This document shows, one piece after another, positions 25,799-34,972 of a DNA stretch of 64,000 nucleotides (position 1 is its first letter; each line of letters opens with the position of its first letter). The notes under the pieces were generated by a model. The model was not told the DNA's origin, made no database searches, and worked only from the letters and a program-made list of their open reading frames with translations. Both the position numbers and the translations under genes were made by a program. The DNA comes from an uncultured Pseudoalteromonas sp. (GTDB lineage: Bacteria; Pseudomonadota; Gammaproteobacteria; Enterobacterales; Alteromonadaceae), in the NCBI GenBank assembly GCA_947493455.1, contig CANLRB010000001.1, forward strand, positions 744,001-808,000, written 5' to 3'.

Positions 25799-28624
25799 TT
25801 AAAATGATTTAGTTACATCTAGATAAAAGTAACGACCGCGATTGCTATGAGCACTTGAAAAGTAGCCAAAGCTTTGGTCGGCAATCGGCGGTTTCTTGTC
25901 TTCTAGGTTTCTTACTCCTAAACGTAATCGCGTATCACTTAATAGGCCATTCGTTTCAATTTTATAATCACCGTACACATTCACGCGGGTATAACTGTCA
26001 ATTGGTAGCGGTTCACCTTCTTTTGTTGTAATACTGGTATCAACAAAGTCACTGACATAGTTCACGCTAGCGCCCAACGCCCAATTGTTGCGAGAAAAAC
26101 GAAGTGAACTGTATGCGCGCCATTCAGGGCGTCCATTTTGCTTCATTAAATCACCTGCGCCGGTCACAATAATATCATTCGGCACAGCTGGGTCGCCTGC
26201 TTCTTGCGCTGCTAACACCGCCGCAGTGATTGCATCAGCTTCCTGTTCAAATCGGATCATTCGTGCCGCATTGGCTTTTAATGAAAATTTACCAAAATCT
26301 GTTTTAAGGTCGTAGAAAATACTAAAGTCAACGCCTTCAATTTCTCTCGGGTTTAAATTATTGTATTGATTATTAACATGCTCAACTTCGCCATCTTCAC
26401 CACGGATCACATCTGGGTTACTGCTGCCTTGCGAGCGCATTAACGAATCGTACAATAAATGGGTTTGGCTATTTAAAATACCAACCACGCCTTCTTGCTT
26501 AATGTTCCACCAGTCAGCGGTCAAAGTAAGGTCATCAAGCGGCGAAAAAACGATGCCAAATGATGTATTTGTGTCATCTTCAGGTTTTAAGTTCTTGTTA
26601 CCACCGCGGATCTCGGTAATGCCATAACTAGAGTCGGTGACTGGATCGTAGCGCGTATTAGAACGTGAAATACCGTCTTCAACAACTTGCGGTAAGTTCG
26701 GCGCTCTAAACCCTTCAGCATACGCTGTGCGCACTTGTAGCCAATCGGTTGGCATCCAGCTAAGCGCAACTTTCGGTTTAGTTACAGAGCCCACATCAGA
26801 AAAATCTTCAAAGCGTGCTGCAACTTGTAATTCTAAACTTTTGGCGAAAGGTCGGTCTTGCAGTAACGGGGCAATAAACTCAACATAAGCCGAAAATACG
26901 TTACGACTGCCGCTTGAACTCGGGGTGTTACTCGAACCCATAGCACTACTTTGTGATAGTAACTCGCCTGTGTTCATATCGATAAATGGCTTACTTCCAT
27001 CAAGCAATTCATCACGTGTATCACGATAGCTCTCACGACGATACTCTACGCCACTGGCCATACCGACTTCACCGTCGCCAAGAGCAAACAATTCTGGATT
27101 CGAAATTTTAAAATCAGCCATGGCAAGCGATGTTTTGCTCTCGCGCGTCACATCAACCAAGAACGAATCGATCACCGCCTGCGAGTTTACTGTGGTGTCA
27201 CCTGACGTCCAATTATTTAAATCGGCGCCATTAAAAATATTGTAAGCGGTTGTCTGGTCTTGACTATTAACGGCCGCTTGAAACTTGTTAGCATCTATGC
27301 GGTTATATGCCGTATCGACAGTTTTGGCTTCAGAGTAAAGCACTGCACTTTCCCAGTCCCAGTCATTAAAATAGCCTGAAACTCCTGATAACAAACGATA
27401 GCTTGTATCGTCAACTTCGATATGACGGGTGCCTGAGTCCACGGCGCGATAACGGCGGACAGTGACTTCTTCGCCAAATGGATTATAAAAAGCATCTTTT
27501 GAGATAGTAAAGCGCTGCGCTGTTAAGTTAGCCGCTTGTTCACGAGTTCGCTCTGATGTTGCAGAATAATATATCGCCTCACCAAACAGCTCCATATCGT
27601 TGCCTAACTCATGGGTTAGATAACTGTATAAATTGACACGGTCGACGTCTGAGGTCATTGACTGCTCTGTGGCACGATCATAACGTAAGTCGCGTGACAA
27701 GCTGCCTTTATCGGCACATAAGCCATCACCTAAATCAACCACACATCCTGACATCGTATCAGGTTGAATATAAAATGTTTTTAACGATGAGGTCGAGAAT
27801 TCACCCCAAGGTGTTGCTGTTGAACGGTTATCTAGTTGAGTATCGCCGATATACTCTTCTGGCAGCGTTTCGTATTCGCGTCGGTCTTGCGATGCCGAAT
27901 AATCACGCTCTGATGCCATCATTCCCTCACGAGAGTATAGGCCTGCGGATAACGTGATATGCGATTTATCTTCATTAAAGCTAAACCCGGTGGCCGCAGA
28001 TAAACTGGTTTGAGAAAGCGATGTGCCTTCAGATGTACCATAGTTTGCACTGACTCGGCTGCCTTCATAGTCATCTTTTAAAACATAGTTAACAACACCG
28101 GCAACCGCATCTGAGCCGTAAATCGCAGCGGCACCATCACGCAACACCTCTACTGTTTTTAACCCTTTGATTGGTAGCGTATTAGCGTTCACCGTTGAGA
28201 CAGGGACGAAGTTTTCTGTTTGCGTGCCAGGGTGCAATACTAAACGACGCCCATTTAACAAGGTTAATGTATTACCTGTACCAACGCCGCGTAAATTAAT
28301 TGATGATACATCACCTCGTGCATCATTGACGCCGCCGATGGCCCGTTCATTGTTAAACGAAATTTCGCCGATTTGTGGAATTGAGCGCAATAATTCATCA
28401 CCCGTCGTGGCACCCGTATTTGCAATATCTTCACTGGTCATCACTGTTGTTGGCAGAATACTATTTACCTGAGTGCGTTTGATGTTTGAACCCAACACCT
28501 CGATACGCTCTAGTTCATTATCTTTTTTCGTTTCAGTTTCAGCCATCGCCTGCGATGACAGACCCGCAAGTACACACAATGCAATCGCACTGAGTTGATA
28601 CCCTTGATTTCCCTTGTTGTTCAT
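25799..28624 (-). CDS. TonB-dependent outer-membrane receptor (island receptor)
   Basis: A 941-residue receptor with a signal peptide ending near QAMAETE. An N-terminal TonB-box-like stretch (ERIEVLGSNIKRT) precedes the plug domain (about 50-170, with NLRGVGTGNTLTLLNGRR and EVLRDGAAAIYGSDAVAGVVN), and the 22-strand barrel ends in aromatic Phe (VTKSF). The start at 28624 was preferred over 28636, because the GGTAAT sequence in the longer frame can act as ribosome site. It is the first gene of a minus-strand operon with the carboxypeptidase and D-aminoacylase. The upstream palindrome at 28778 suggests control by the divergent LysR protein. The likely ligand is a D-amino-acid-containing peptide (inference). 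Confidence 0.9.
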   Translation of the reverse strand: MNNKGNQGYQLSAIALCVLAGLSSQAMAETETKKDNELERIEVLGSNIKRTQVNSILPTTVMTSEDIANTGATTGDELLRSIPQIGEISFNNERAIGGVNDARGDVSSINLRGVGTGNTLTLLNGRRLVLHPGTQTENFVPVSTVNANTLPIKGLKTVEVLRDGAAAIYGSDAVAGVVNYVLKDDYEGSRVSANYGTSEGTSLSQTSLSAATGFSFNEDKSHITLSAGLYSREGMMASERDYSASQDRREYETLPEEYIGDTQLDNRSTATPWGEFSTSSLKTFYIQPDTMSGCVVDLGDGLCADKGSLSRDLRYDRATEQSMTSDVDRVNLYSYLTHELGNDMELFGEAIYYSATSERTREQAANLTAQRFTISKDAFYNPFGEEVTVRRYRAVDSGTRHIEVDDTSYRLLSGVSGYFNDWDWESAVLYSEAKTVDTAYNRIDANKFQAAVNSQDQTTAYNIFNGADLNNWTSGDTTVNSQAVIDSFLVDVTRESKTSLAMADFKISNPELFALGDGEVGMASGVEYRRESYRDTRDELLDGSKPFIDMNTGELLSQSSAMGSSNTPSSSGSRNVFSAYVEFIAPLLQDRPFAKSLELQVAARFEDFSDVGSVTKPKVALSWMPTDWLQVRTAYAEGFRAPNLPQVVEDGISRSNTRYDPVTDSSYGITEIRGGNKNLKPEDDTNTSFGIVFSPLDDLTLTADWWNIKQEGVVGILNSQTHLLYDSLMRSQGSSNPDVIRGEDGEVEHVNNQYNNLNPREIEGVDFSIFYDLKTDFGKFSLKANAARMIRFEQEADAITAAVLAAQEAGDPAVPNDIIVTGAGDLMKQNGRPEWRAYSSLRFSRNNWALGASVNYVSDFVDTSITTKEGEPLPIDSYTRVNVYGDYKIETNGLLSDTRLRLGVRNLEDKKPPIADQSFGYFSSAHSNRGRYFYLDVTKSF

Positions 28625-28935
28625 ATTGATTACCATTTTATTGTTTTAATACAGGTGCGTTACCACAGTAGGTTAGCAACACGTTGCTCTGTTGACTCAA
28701 TGCTGACCTTTCTAATCGACACCTTTATAGAAATGACAGAGCTAAAGAAAAATGACAATTCACTCTTATTTGCCATGCTATAACCTAAGGTTATAGGCCA
28801 CACCGCATTTAACAGTTACAATGCCATTTTGCTGTGCTAATTTAGCAACGAGCAAGCCATTCGCAGCGGCGAGTTGGGCTAGTTTCATATTAAATATTTG
28901 CGGATGATATTGCCTTTTTAGTGTAGGAGAATTAA
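28625..28935. promoter_or_regulatory. Divergent promoter region, TonB receptor / LysR
   Basis: A 311-bp region without a gene. It carries a palindrome at 28778-28796, roughly equidistant (about 140-150 bp) from both start codons. No other clear element is seen. Confidence 0.6.
28778..28796. promoter_or_regulatory. LysR-type palindrome, copy 1
   Basis: Arms CTATAACC and GGTTATAG are separated by TAA, perfect over 8 bp and of the T-N11-A kind. The same core occurs at 29850 and, slightly changed, at 37081. Confidence 0.75.
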
Positions 28936-29820
28936 ATGCGTTTGCGCCATATTGAAGTCTTTCATGCGATTTATACTACTGGGTCAATTACCAATGCGGC
29001 GCAATTTCTTCACGTATCGCAGCCGTCCGTCAGCAAAGTGTTAGCCCACGCCGAGCAGCAGCTCGGCTTCGCATTGTTTGAGCGGGTGAAAGGCAGACTA
29101 ATTCCAACCGAGCAAGCAAAAACCTTATTTAATGAGGTTGACACAATTTATCGCCAGCTGCGTAGCGTAAGAAATACTGCCGAAAACATTAAAAACAGCG
29201 ATTCCGGACAATTAAACATCGGAATAACGCCCGCACTTGGCTTTGATTTATTACCAAAAGCGCTGATCAAACTTAAACAGCATGCGCCAAAAGTGCATAC
29301 TAACATCCAAGTACTGCATAATGAGAACGTGCAACAGGCTTTAATGGAACATAAAATTGACGTTGCATTTATGTTTTCTCCGCCGCCGTTAGCAGGAATA
29401 AAATCGCATCACCTCTGCCAATCCGAACTCGTTGTTATGCATCCTGAGCACTACTTTTCAAACACTCTCCACAAAGTTTCCACCGAACAACTTAATGGCG
29501 TCGAGCTGATTGGTATTAAAGACAGTGGCCCGCTGGCTGACGTTCTGTTTAATCGACTAACAGAAGATGAAATTAATATCTCGAGCTCAGTCGAGGTCCA
29601 AACATATTTTATCGCAGCGCGTTTAGTCAGTCATAATATGGGGTTAACGGTGGTCGACGAATTTACCGCGCAAGGCAACATCACCGATGGCGTCACAATT
29701 TCCCATTTTGAGCCGCCAATCAATTTTTCGCTGCAAGCACTTCATCTCAATGACAAACCATTAAGTCATTTAGCGACGCAGCTGTTAGGCTATATTCGTG
29801 AGGAACTCGAATTACGATAA
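28936..29820 (+). CDS. dgcR: LysR-family regulator, probable D-glutamate regulator DgcR
   Basis: A 294-residue LysR protein preceded by a good GGAG ribosome site. The helix-turn-helix spans about 1-60 (TGSITNAAQFLHVSQPSVSK), a linker helix runs to about 88, and the effector domain from about 92 starts GQLNIGITPALGF. It lies between the receptor/peptidase operon and dgcN-dgcA, and both flanks carry the same palindrome, so it probably controls both and itself. In Pseudoalteromonas a regulator named DgcR is described (from memory) next to dgcN and dgcA; naming here rests on that context. The effector would be D-glutamate or a derivative. Confidence 0.8.
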   Translation: MRLRHIEVFHAIYTTGSITNAAQFLHVSQPSVSKVLAHAEQQLGFALFERVKGRLIPTEQAKTLFNEVDTIYRQLRSVRNTAENIKNSDSGQLNIGITPALGFDLLPKALIKLKQHAPKVHTNIQVLHNENVQQALMEHKIDVAFMFSPPPLAGIKSHHLCQSELVVMHPEHYFSNTLHKVSTEQLNGVELIGIKDSGPLADVLFNRLTEDEINISSSVEVQTYFIAARLVSHNMGLTVVDEFTAQGNITDGVTISHFEPPINFSLQALHLNDKPLSHLATQLLGYIREELELR

Positions 29821-29849
29821 CACGTTAGCTAAGTGCTATACTAGCAACA

Positions 29850-29866
29850 TATAACCTAAGGTTATA
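29850..29866. promoter_or_regulatory. LysR-type palindrome, copy 2
   Basis: TATAACC-TAA-GGTTATA, perfect arms of 7 bp, lies 82 bp before the dgcN start codon. It is identical in its 17-bp core to the copy at 28778. Confidence 0.78.
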
Positions 29867-29947
29867 CCTCATCAAAACCTTAATACTGTTGCAGGTCATT
29901 TGACTGTCATAGAGTAAATATCATAATAAAAACGGTGAGATTTCATT

Positions 29948-30946
29948 ATGATCCAGGCTCCATATTTACTTTTCTTAGGTGACGCAAAAGACCCTTTATC
30001 GATTAAAATGGCACGCGGTGTTGCAGATTGGCGACCCGAACTTTGTATTGGCCAATTTAGTTTACCCGGCTGTGAAATCAGCCTCGATTTACCTAAGCTA
30101 ACCATTGCACAAGCAGCACAAAAAGGCGCAAAAACATTTGTGCTCGGCTTTGCAAATAGCGGCGGCACAATCGACCCCAACTGGTTACCCTATATCGAAC
30201 AAGCGCTCAGGGCAGGATTCGATATTGTTAGCGGTCTGCACGACAGGCTAATCGATTTTCCACAATTGACGGAGCTCGCAGAAACGCATGGTTGTCAACT
30301 CATCGATATTCGCCATCCACGCGAAAAATTTAAAACGGGCACTGGGCTGCCGCGCAGTGGTAAACGGTTACTGACAGTAGGCACAGACTGCTCGGTCGGT
30401 AAAATGTACACATCTTTAAGCATTTTCAATGAATTGCAATCGCGCAAAATAGCAAGTAGCTTCAGAGCAACGGGCCAATGCGGCGTGCTCATCGCTGGTT
30501 GCGGGCTTGCAATTGACTGCGTGATTGCTGATTTTATCGCTGGAGCGAGCGAACAATTATCGCCAAATAATGATCCCAATCACTGGGATGTAATTGAAGG
30601 ACAAGGTTCACTGGCGCACCCGGCATTTGCAGGCGTTTCACTTGGCCTATTGCACGGCTCGCAACCCGACGCAATCGTGGTTTGCCATGCATTAAAGCGC
30701 AGCTCAATGCGTGGCATCCAAAATAGACCCTTGCCTGATATCAACTCAGTGATTGAGACTAATTTATCGGCCGCAAAAGTAACCAATCCAAACGCCAAAG
30801 TCGTTGGTATTTCGGTCAACACGTCAATAGTTTCACAAGCACAGGCGCAAGACTATTGTGATGCACTCAGTGCGCAGCTTAATATGCCAGTGGTTGATCC
30901 TATGCGCCATGGTATCGCTTCAATAGTGGATAAATTGTCATGTTAA
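29948..30946 (+). CDS. dgcN: D-glutamate N-acetyltransferase DgcN (DUF1611 family)
   Basis: A 332-residue cytosolic protein of the DUF1611/COG3367 family. A P-loop-like segment, GTDCSVGKMYTS, lies at 145-156, with a Rossmann-like N-terminal part (LLFLGDAKDPLSIKMARG at 7-24) and a conserved GQGSLAHPAFAGVS stretch near 220. Members of this family in Pseudoalteromonas have been shown to acetylate D-glutamate, the first step of a D-Glu catabolic route (established knowledge recalled, not tested here). The ribosome site is GGTGAG. Its stop overlaps the dgcA start by 7 bp. An alternative annotation is hypothetical DUF1611 NAD-dependent protein. Confidence 0.85.
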   Translation: MIQAPYLLFLGDAKDPLSIKMARGVADWRPELCIGQFSLPGCEISLDLPKLTIAQAAQKGAKTFVLGFANSGGTIDPNWLPYIEQALRAGFDIVSGLHDRLIDFPQLTELAETHGCQLIDIRHPREKFKTGTGLPRSGKRLLTVGTDCSVGKMYTSLSIFNELQSRKIASSFRATGQCGVLIAGCGLAIDCVIADFIAGASEQLSPNNDPNHWDVIEGQGSLAHPAFAGVSLGLLHGSQPDAIVVCHALKRSSMRGIQNRPLPDINSVIETNLSAAKVTNPNAKVVGISVNTSIVSQAQAQDYCDALSAQLNMPVVDPMRHGIASIVDKLSC

Positions 30947-31935
30947 AAATTATTACGTGCACAAAGTCATGGCCGCTCGCGCAAGAATTTCGTATTGCGC
31001 GTGGTGCGAAAAACACAGCAGAAACCATTATCGTTGAGTTGCAAGACGGAAAATATTTGGGGCGAGCAGAAGCCACACCTTACGCGCGCTACGGTGAAAG
31101 CCTTGGTTCTGTGCAAGCTCAGATCAACGCGTTAACCGAGAAAAACCTAACGCTGACTGAATTGCAACACGCGATTTCAAATATGCCAGCGGGCGCTGCT
31201 AGAAACGCCCTAGACTGCGCCGTTTGGGATTTAACGGCACAACAACACCATGCTAACGTTGCGCAATTAGCAGATTTAAAAACGCCGGAAGCCCTTGTAA
31301 CCGCGCAGACCCTCAGTATTAATAGCCCTGCTGAAATGGCAAAACAAGCAGCAACATTAAGTTTTGCACCACTTATAAAAGTAAAGCTCGACCAACAGCA
31401 AATCATTGAGCGCGCACAGGCGATTCATTTAAACGCGCCAAACAGTCAGTTTATTATCGATGCCAATGAATCCTGGGACCTCGCAACATTAAAAGCCGTG
31501 ATGCCCCAATTAGCAAAATTCAATGTCGTACTTATTGAGCAGCCATTGCCGGCACAAGACGATCATTTACTCGCTGACCTTAACCCCGAAATCCCGCTCT
31601 GTGCCGATGAGTCGTGCCATACTTCCGATGATATCGCTAAGCTCAAGTCGCTATACCAAGCGGTTAATATTAAGTTAGATAAAACGGGTGGCTTAACTGA
31701 GGCGATAAAATTACTCGACGCCGCAAAAAGAGAAAATATGCTCATTATGACAGGATGTATGGTAGCAAGTTCGCTTGCCATGGCACCGGCATTTATACTC
31801 GCACAATATGCCGATTTTGTTGATTTAGATGGACCTCTTCTGTTAGCACAGGATATCGAACACGGCTTCGAATTTAATTTGACCACCATGTCAAACATAC
31901 CGGTAAATCTTTGGGGAAATTTTACTAGGGCATAG
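30940..31935 (+). CDS. dgcA: N-acetyl-D-glutamate racemase DgcA (enolase superfamily)
   Basis: A 331-residue enolase-superfamily enzyme of the dipeptide-epimerase branch. Catalytic KVK falls at 147-149, metal ligands at Asp174 (IIDANESW), Glu200 (IEQPLP) and Asp223 (CADES), and the second catalytic lysine lies in NIKLDKTGG (243-251). Such proteins were long annotated L-Ala-D/L-Glu epimerases. In the dgc pathway the enzyme converts N-acetyl-D-Glu to N-acetyl-L-Glu after DgcN. The 7-bp overlap with dgcN strongly favours that role here, but epimerisation of murein dipeptides remains an alternative given the peptidase genes nearby. Confidence 0.85.
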   Translation: MLKIITCTKSWPLAQEFRIARGAKNTAETIIVELQDGKYLGRAEATPYARYGESLGSVQAQINALTEKNLTLTELQHAISNMPAGAARNALDCAVWDLTAQQHHANVAQLADLKTPEALVTAQTLSINSPAEMAKQAATLSFAPLIKVKLDQQQIIERAQAIHLNAPNSQFIIDANESWDLATLKAVMPQLAKFNVVLIEQPLPAQDDHLLADLNPEIPLCADESCHTSDDIAKLKSLYQAVNIKLDKTGGLTEAIKLLDAAKRENMLIMTGCMVASSLAMAPAFILAQYADFVDLDGPLLLAQDIEHGFEFNLTTMSNIPVNLWGNFTRA

Positions 31936-31939
31936 CAAT

Positions 31940-32881
31940 ATGGCTCATTTTTATTCAACACTTCAGGAAGCCCGACATGCAGCTCGTCAATATGGCTTTA
32001 CAAGCTGCATAGATTTTCGTTCTCGCCGCGCTGAGTGCGATAAAAAATTACCGTCAAATCCACAGAAATACTATCGCGATGAATGGGTAGATTGGTTTGA
32101 TTTTCTCGGTACTCCCTTACCCCATGAACGACTTTATACCGATTTTAAAACAGCAAAAGAAGTCGCCGCGCGTGCAGGCTTTAAAAATACCCGAGCATAT
32201 AAACTATTTTGTAAAGATATCGACAGCCGGCTGCCAAAAACACCTGATATTTTTTACAAAGCACATTGGCAGGGCTGGCACCACTATTTAAACCTCACAA
32301 AAAGCGACTATTATGAATGCTATAAACAAGCGCAACAAAGTGTTCAACGTCACAATATAAAAACATCACTGTGTTACTTGGCCACACATAAACAACTCGA
32401 TGCTCGGCTGCCACCCAATCCAATTAAGTTTTATGCCAATAATTGGCAGTCATGGTATGACTTTCTCGGTACACAAAAAAAGCATTATCAACTTTTTGAA
32501 ACTTACGAGTTGGCTCGAATCGAGGCAAAACAATATAAATTTGTCTCGTCGAGTGATTATGCAAAACGATGTAAATCATGCGACCCACGTTTTCCGTTAA
32601 AGCCAAAACAAAAATACGCGGCGCAGTGGCAAAATTGGTCTCACTTTTTATCAAACACGATTTATCAAGGCAATTGCCAGCAAATCGATTTAGAAAAATT
32701 GCCGTTTTGCCAACTCAAACAGCAAGTTCAACGGCTTAATTGCAAAACCGTGAACGACTATCTATTGCGGCGCTTTGAAATTGCTGAAAACATTCCCGCG
32801 CTGCCAAGTGAACGATATGCCGAATGGCAAGGATGGCGTGATTTTTTAGGTGATAGCTACAGTCCGCCGCCGTTTATCTAA
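31940..32881 (+). CDS. Stand-alone array of five integrase-type repeats (INT_rpt-like)
   Basis: A 313-residue protein made almost wholly of five degenerate units of about 53 residues (about 5-58, 66-118, 124-178, 185-238, 256-305). Each has the pattern A-x3-A...Y...D-x-RLP-x2-P-x2-FY-x3-W-x2-W-x-DFLG. This is the repeat normally appended to the N-terminal part of certain tyrosine integrases (phage-integrase repeat, PF14882-like). No Arg-His-Arg-Tyr recombinase catalytic domain is present or encoded nearby. It starts 4 bp after the dgcA stop with an AGGG ribosome site, so it is probably transcribed with dgcNA. Its function is unknown; the tryptophan-rich units may bind DNA. Confidence 0.75.
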   Translation: MAHFYSTLQEARHAARQYGFTSCIDFRSRRAECDKKLPSNPQKYYRDEWVDWFDFLGTPLPHERLYTDFKTAKEVAARAGFKNTRAYKLFCKDIDSRLPKTPDIFYKAHWQGWHHYLNLTKSDYYECYKQAQQSVQRHNIKTSLCYLATHKQLDARLPPNPIKFYANNWQSWYDFLGTQKKHYQLFETYELARIEAKQYKFVSSSDYAKRCKSCDPRFPLKPKQKYAAQWQNWSHFLSNTIYQGNCQQIDLEKLPFCQLKQQVQRLNCKTVNDYLLRRFEIAENIPALPSERYAEWQGWRDFLGDSYSPPPFI

Positions 32882-32904
32882 TGGGTATGGTATAAATGGT
32901 GATA

Positions 32905-32944
32905 AGAGCCAACATCCTAAATTCAATCTAGATATGCTGGCTCT
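32905..32944. terminator. Weak hairpin between convergent genes
   Basis: AGAGCCA and TGGCTCT pair over a long loop after the repeat-protein gene. There is no clear U-tract, so terminator activity is uncertain. Confidence 0.3.
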
Positions 32945-32960
32945 AAAGAAATAACGGAAG

Positions 32961-34760
32961 TTAGTCTACACGTATTTCAAGGTTAACGCCCGAAAAAGCA
33001 CTGTAACCACGAACACCTACATGCCATGTATCTGCACTTGATACACTTTGTGTACATGATTCGCTATTACCATTTTTCCATGGGCGGCAATCATAGCTGC
33101 TAGTTGTTGGCTGTGCGCCTTTTCTCACGTAAAGATCCGCATCACCTGTGCCGCCAGCCATCGTTACACTGACAGAGCTGGCATTGCTTGGCGCATCAAC
33201 TGTAAAGTATTGCCATGAGCCTTGCGCACCCGATAAGTTGTTGTGATTTTGAACGATTGGTAAACCACCTGTTCCACCAACGGTATACGAACCAACAATA
33301 TTGACATTTGAGTACGCAGAATACGCAGATACCATAACAGCGTATTCACCGGCTTGCGTTAGTGGGCAAGATTCACTATTGCCGTTTTTGTATGGACGGC
33401 AATCGTAGTTATTGGTACCGACACTTGAGCCCGCTTTAACATATAAGTCAGCATCACCAGAACCACCAGAAATCGCCACTGAAATATCGCTCGCACCTTG
33501 TGGCACAGTAAAGGTAAAGAACTTCTGACCACCGCGACTATCACTAATAGTTTGCGACACATTTTGCTCTAATTCGTTACCTGTTGGCGGTGTTACAGTG
33601 CCATTTCTGAAGTTGGCAATAGTCGGTGACGTCAAGTTTAATACACGTGCATTATCATTATCCGACGTCGTCCCCATCACATCACCATTATAGGTTTTAT
33701 TTGGATTCGACCAGTAATTAATGCGTGTACAGCCTGATGAACAATTATAAGCCATCACAGTGCGCCAGCGAGATTGTGGGTCTTGATAACCGTGACCAAA
33801 TGCATATGGCGTGGTGCTTGGATCGTTTTCAGGGTTATGGCGAGCGCCTTGTAAATGACCAATTTCATGGCCAAATGAATAATAGCCCGTTGCACAGTCC
33901 CAATCGACCATTGCAAATGCTGATTGCGCATTAGCACCGATTGCATCAGCTTGACCACAGTAACCGTTTACGTCATTTACCAGTACCACAACATCTGCGC
34001 CATACTGATCGCGCAGCCCATGAACTTCGTCCATGTAGCCATCATTTGTGCCCGCTAAACGTGATAGATCGGTGCTTGAGTTTGACGCTTCGGTGTAATT
34101 AACCTGAGCTTTATGCACAAGACTCACGCTCGCGTTAACACCTGAGTTTTGATAACCGGTGTTAGTTTCGCTGATTGATAAGTCAATCAAGCTGTTGATA
34201 TCTGCTACGCGTGCTTTTGCCGCTGCAGTGTAAACAACGAGCAGCTTAATCTCTGCCGGTGTCGACATTTGAGTTACGGTATCATCAATAACTAAATTAG
34301 ATAGACTTAGCATTGCAGCAGGTTGCTCTGGTGCATACTCTTCACTGTGCTCGCGCGGCATTGCCGCTTCATCAATTTCAATTAAGTTATGTCCTTCTTG
34401 AAAACTTGGGCTCAGTTTAAACAATTGGTTCTCAAGATGAATTGTGCCCGTAATACCGATCTGTGATTGCACAAGCGTCGCCTGATCGCCTGATGCCGTA
34501 ATGCCGTGCCATACCAAATTACCACTCGACGATACCGACGCAGTTTTCTTGGTAAACTTCACAAGTTCACCATTAAGCGGCAATTTAATTGCTGTGGTCT
34601 CAACCGTAAGCGTGATTTGTGCCGCACTCAGTACAGTATGGTTTTTTGTTGCCTTAGATACCGTAAATGGTGCGATGTTTGATTCAACTTCAAATAAGCT
34701 TGGCGCTGCGATGGCATTAGTCGATGCCAACACTGCCAATGCAAGAATTGATTTGTTCAT
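32961..34760 (-). CDS. Secreted metzincin protease (M12-like) with two PPC domains
   Basis: A 599-residue exported protease. The start at ATG 34760 has an AAGGGA ribosome site and a signal peptide ending near AIAAPS. A propeptide-like region runs to about 165. The catalytic domain has zinc motif HEIGHLQGARH (298-308) and Met-turn residue 336 (TVMAYNC). Two C-terminal pre-peptidase (PPC) beta domains, about 400-485 and 497-597, each repeat the GDADLYV and SYDCRPWKNGNSESC type segments. PPC domains are usually removed or bind substrate after type II secretion. It probably degrades extracellular protein. Monocistronic. Confidence 0.9.
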   Translation of the reverse strand: MNKSILALAVLASTNAIAAPSLFEVESNIAPFTVSKATKNHTVLSAAQITLTVETTAIKLPLNGELVKFTKKTASVSSSGNLVWHGITASGDQATLVQSQIGITGTIHLENQLFKLSPSFQEGHNLIEIDEAAMPREHSEEYAPEQPAAMLSLSNLVIDDTVTQMSTPAEIKLLVVYTAAAKARVADINSLIDLSISETNTGYQNSGVNASVSLVHKAQVNYTEASNSSTDLSRLAGTNDGYMDEVHGLRDQYGADVVVLVNDVNGYCGQADAIGANAQSAFAMVDWDCATGYYSFGHEIGHLQGARHNPENDPSTTPYAFGHGYQDPQSRWRTVMAYNCSSGCTRINYWSNPNKTYNGDVMGTTSDNDNARVLNLTSPTIANFRNGTVTPPTGNELEQNVSQTISDSRGGQKFFTFTVPQGASDISVAISGGSGDADLYVKAGSSVGTNNYDCRPYKNGNSESCPLTQAGEYAVMVSAYSAYSNVNIVGSYTVGGTGGLPIVQNHNNLSGAQGSWQYFTVDAPSNASSVSVTMAGGTGDADLYVRKGAQPTTSSYDCRPWKNGNSESCTQSVSSADTWHVGVRGYSAFSGVNLEIRVD

Positions 34761-34925
34761 TATATTTCCCTTCATTTATAATTGTTCCCGATATGGGACT
34801 CCCCATAATACAAGTTAACAATTTGTTATCAATTACTTTACATTACATTTAAGGTGGAAATGTAACCAATTGTAAACAAAGGAAAAGTGGTTTTTGATGT
34901 TATTATTTAGAATAATGGTATCGTA

Positions 34926-34954
34926 AACCACGGCGTTCAAATGAAAACCGTGGT
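34926..34954 (-). terminator. Possible terminator of the CapA-family gene
   Basis: AACCACGG pairs with CCGTGGT over a loop of about 14 nt, located 19 bp after the CapA-family stop. The T-tract on the minus strand is short (TTTA). Confidence 0.4.
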
Positions 34955-34972
34955 CTTTAAGATTTAATTCGT

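Noticed and set aside
31940-32881. Reading the repeat protein as an integrase marking a genomic island
   Set aside because: No catalytic Arg-His-Arg-Tyr domain, no tRNA or att-like repeats nearby, and the neighbours look chromosomal.
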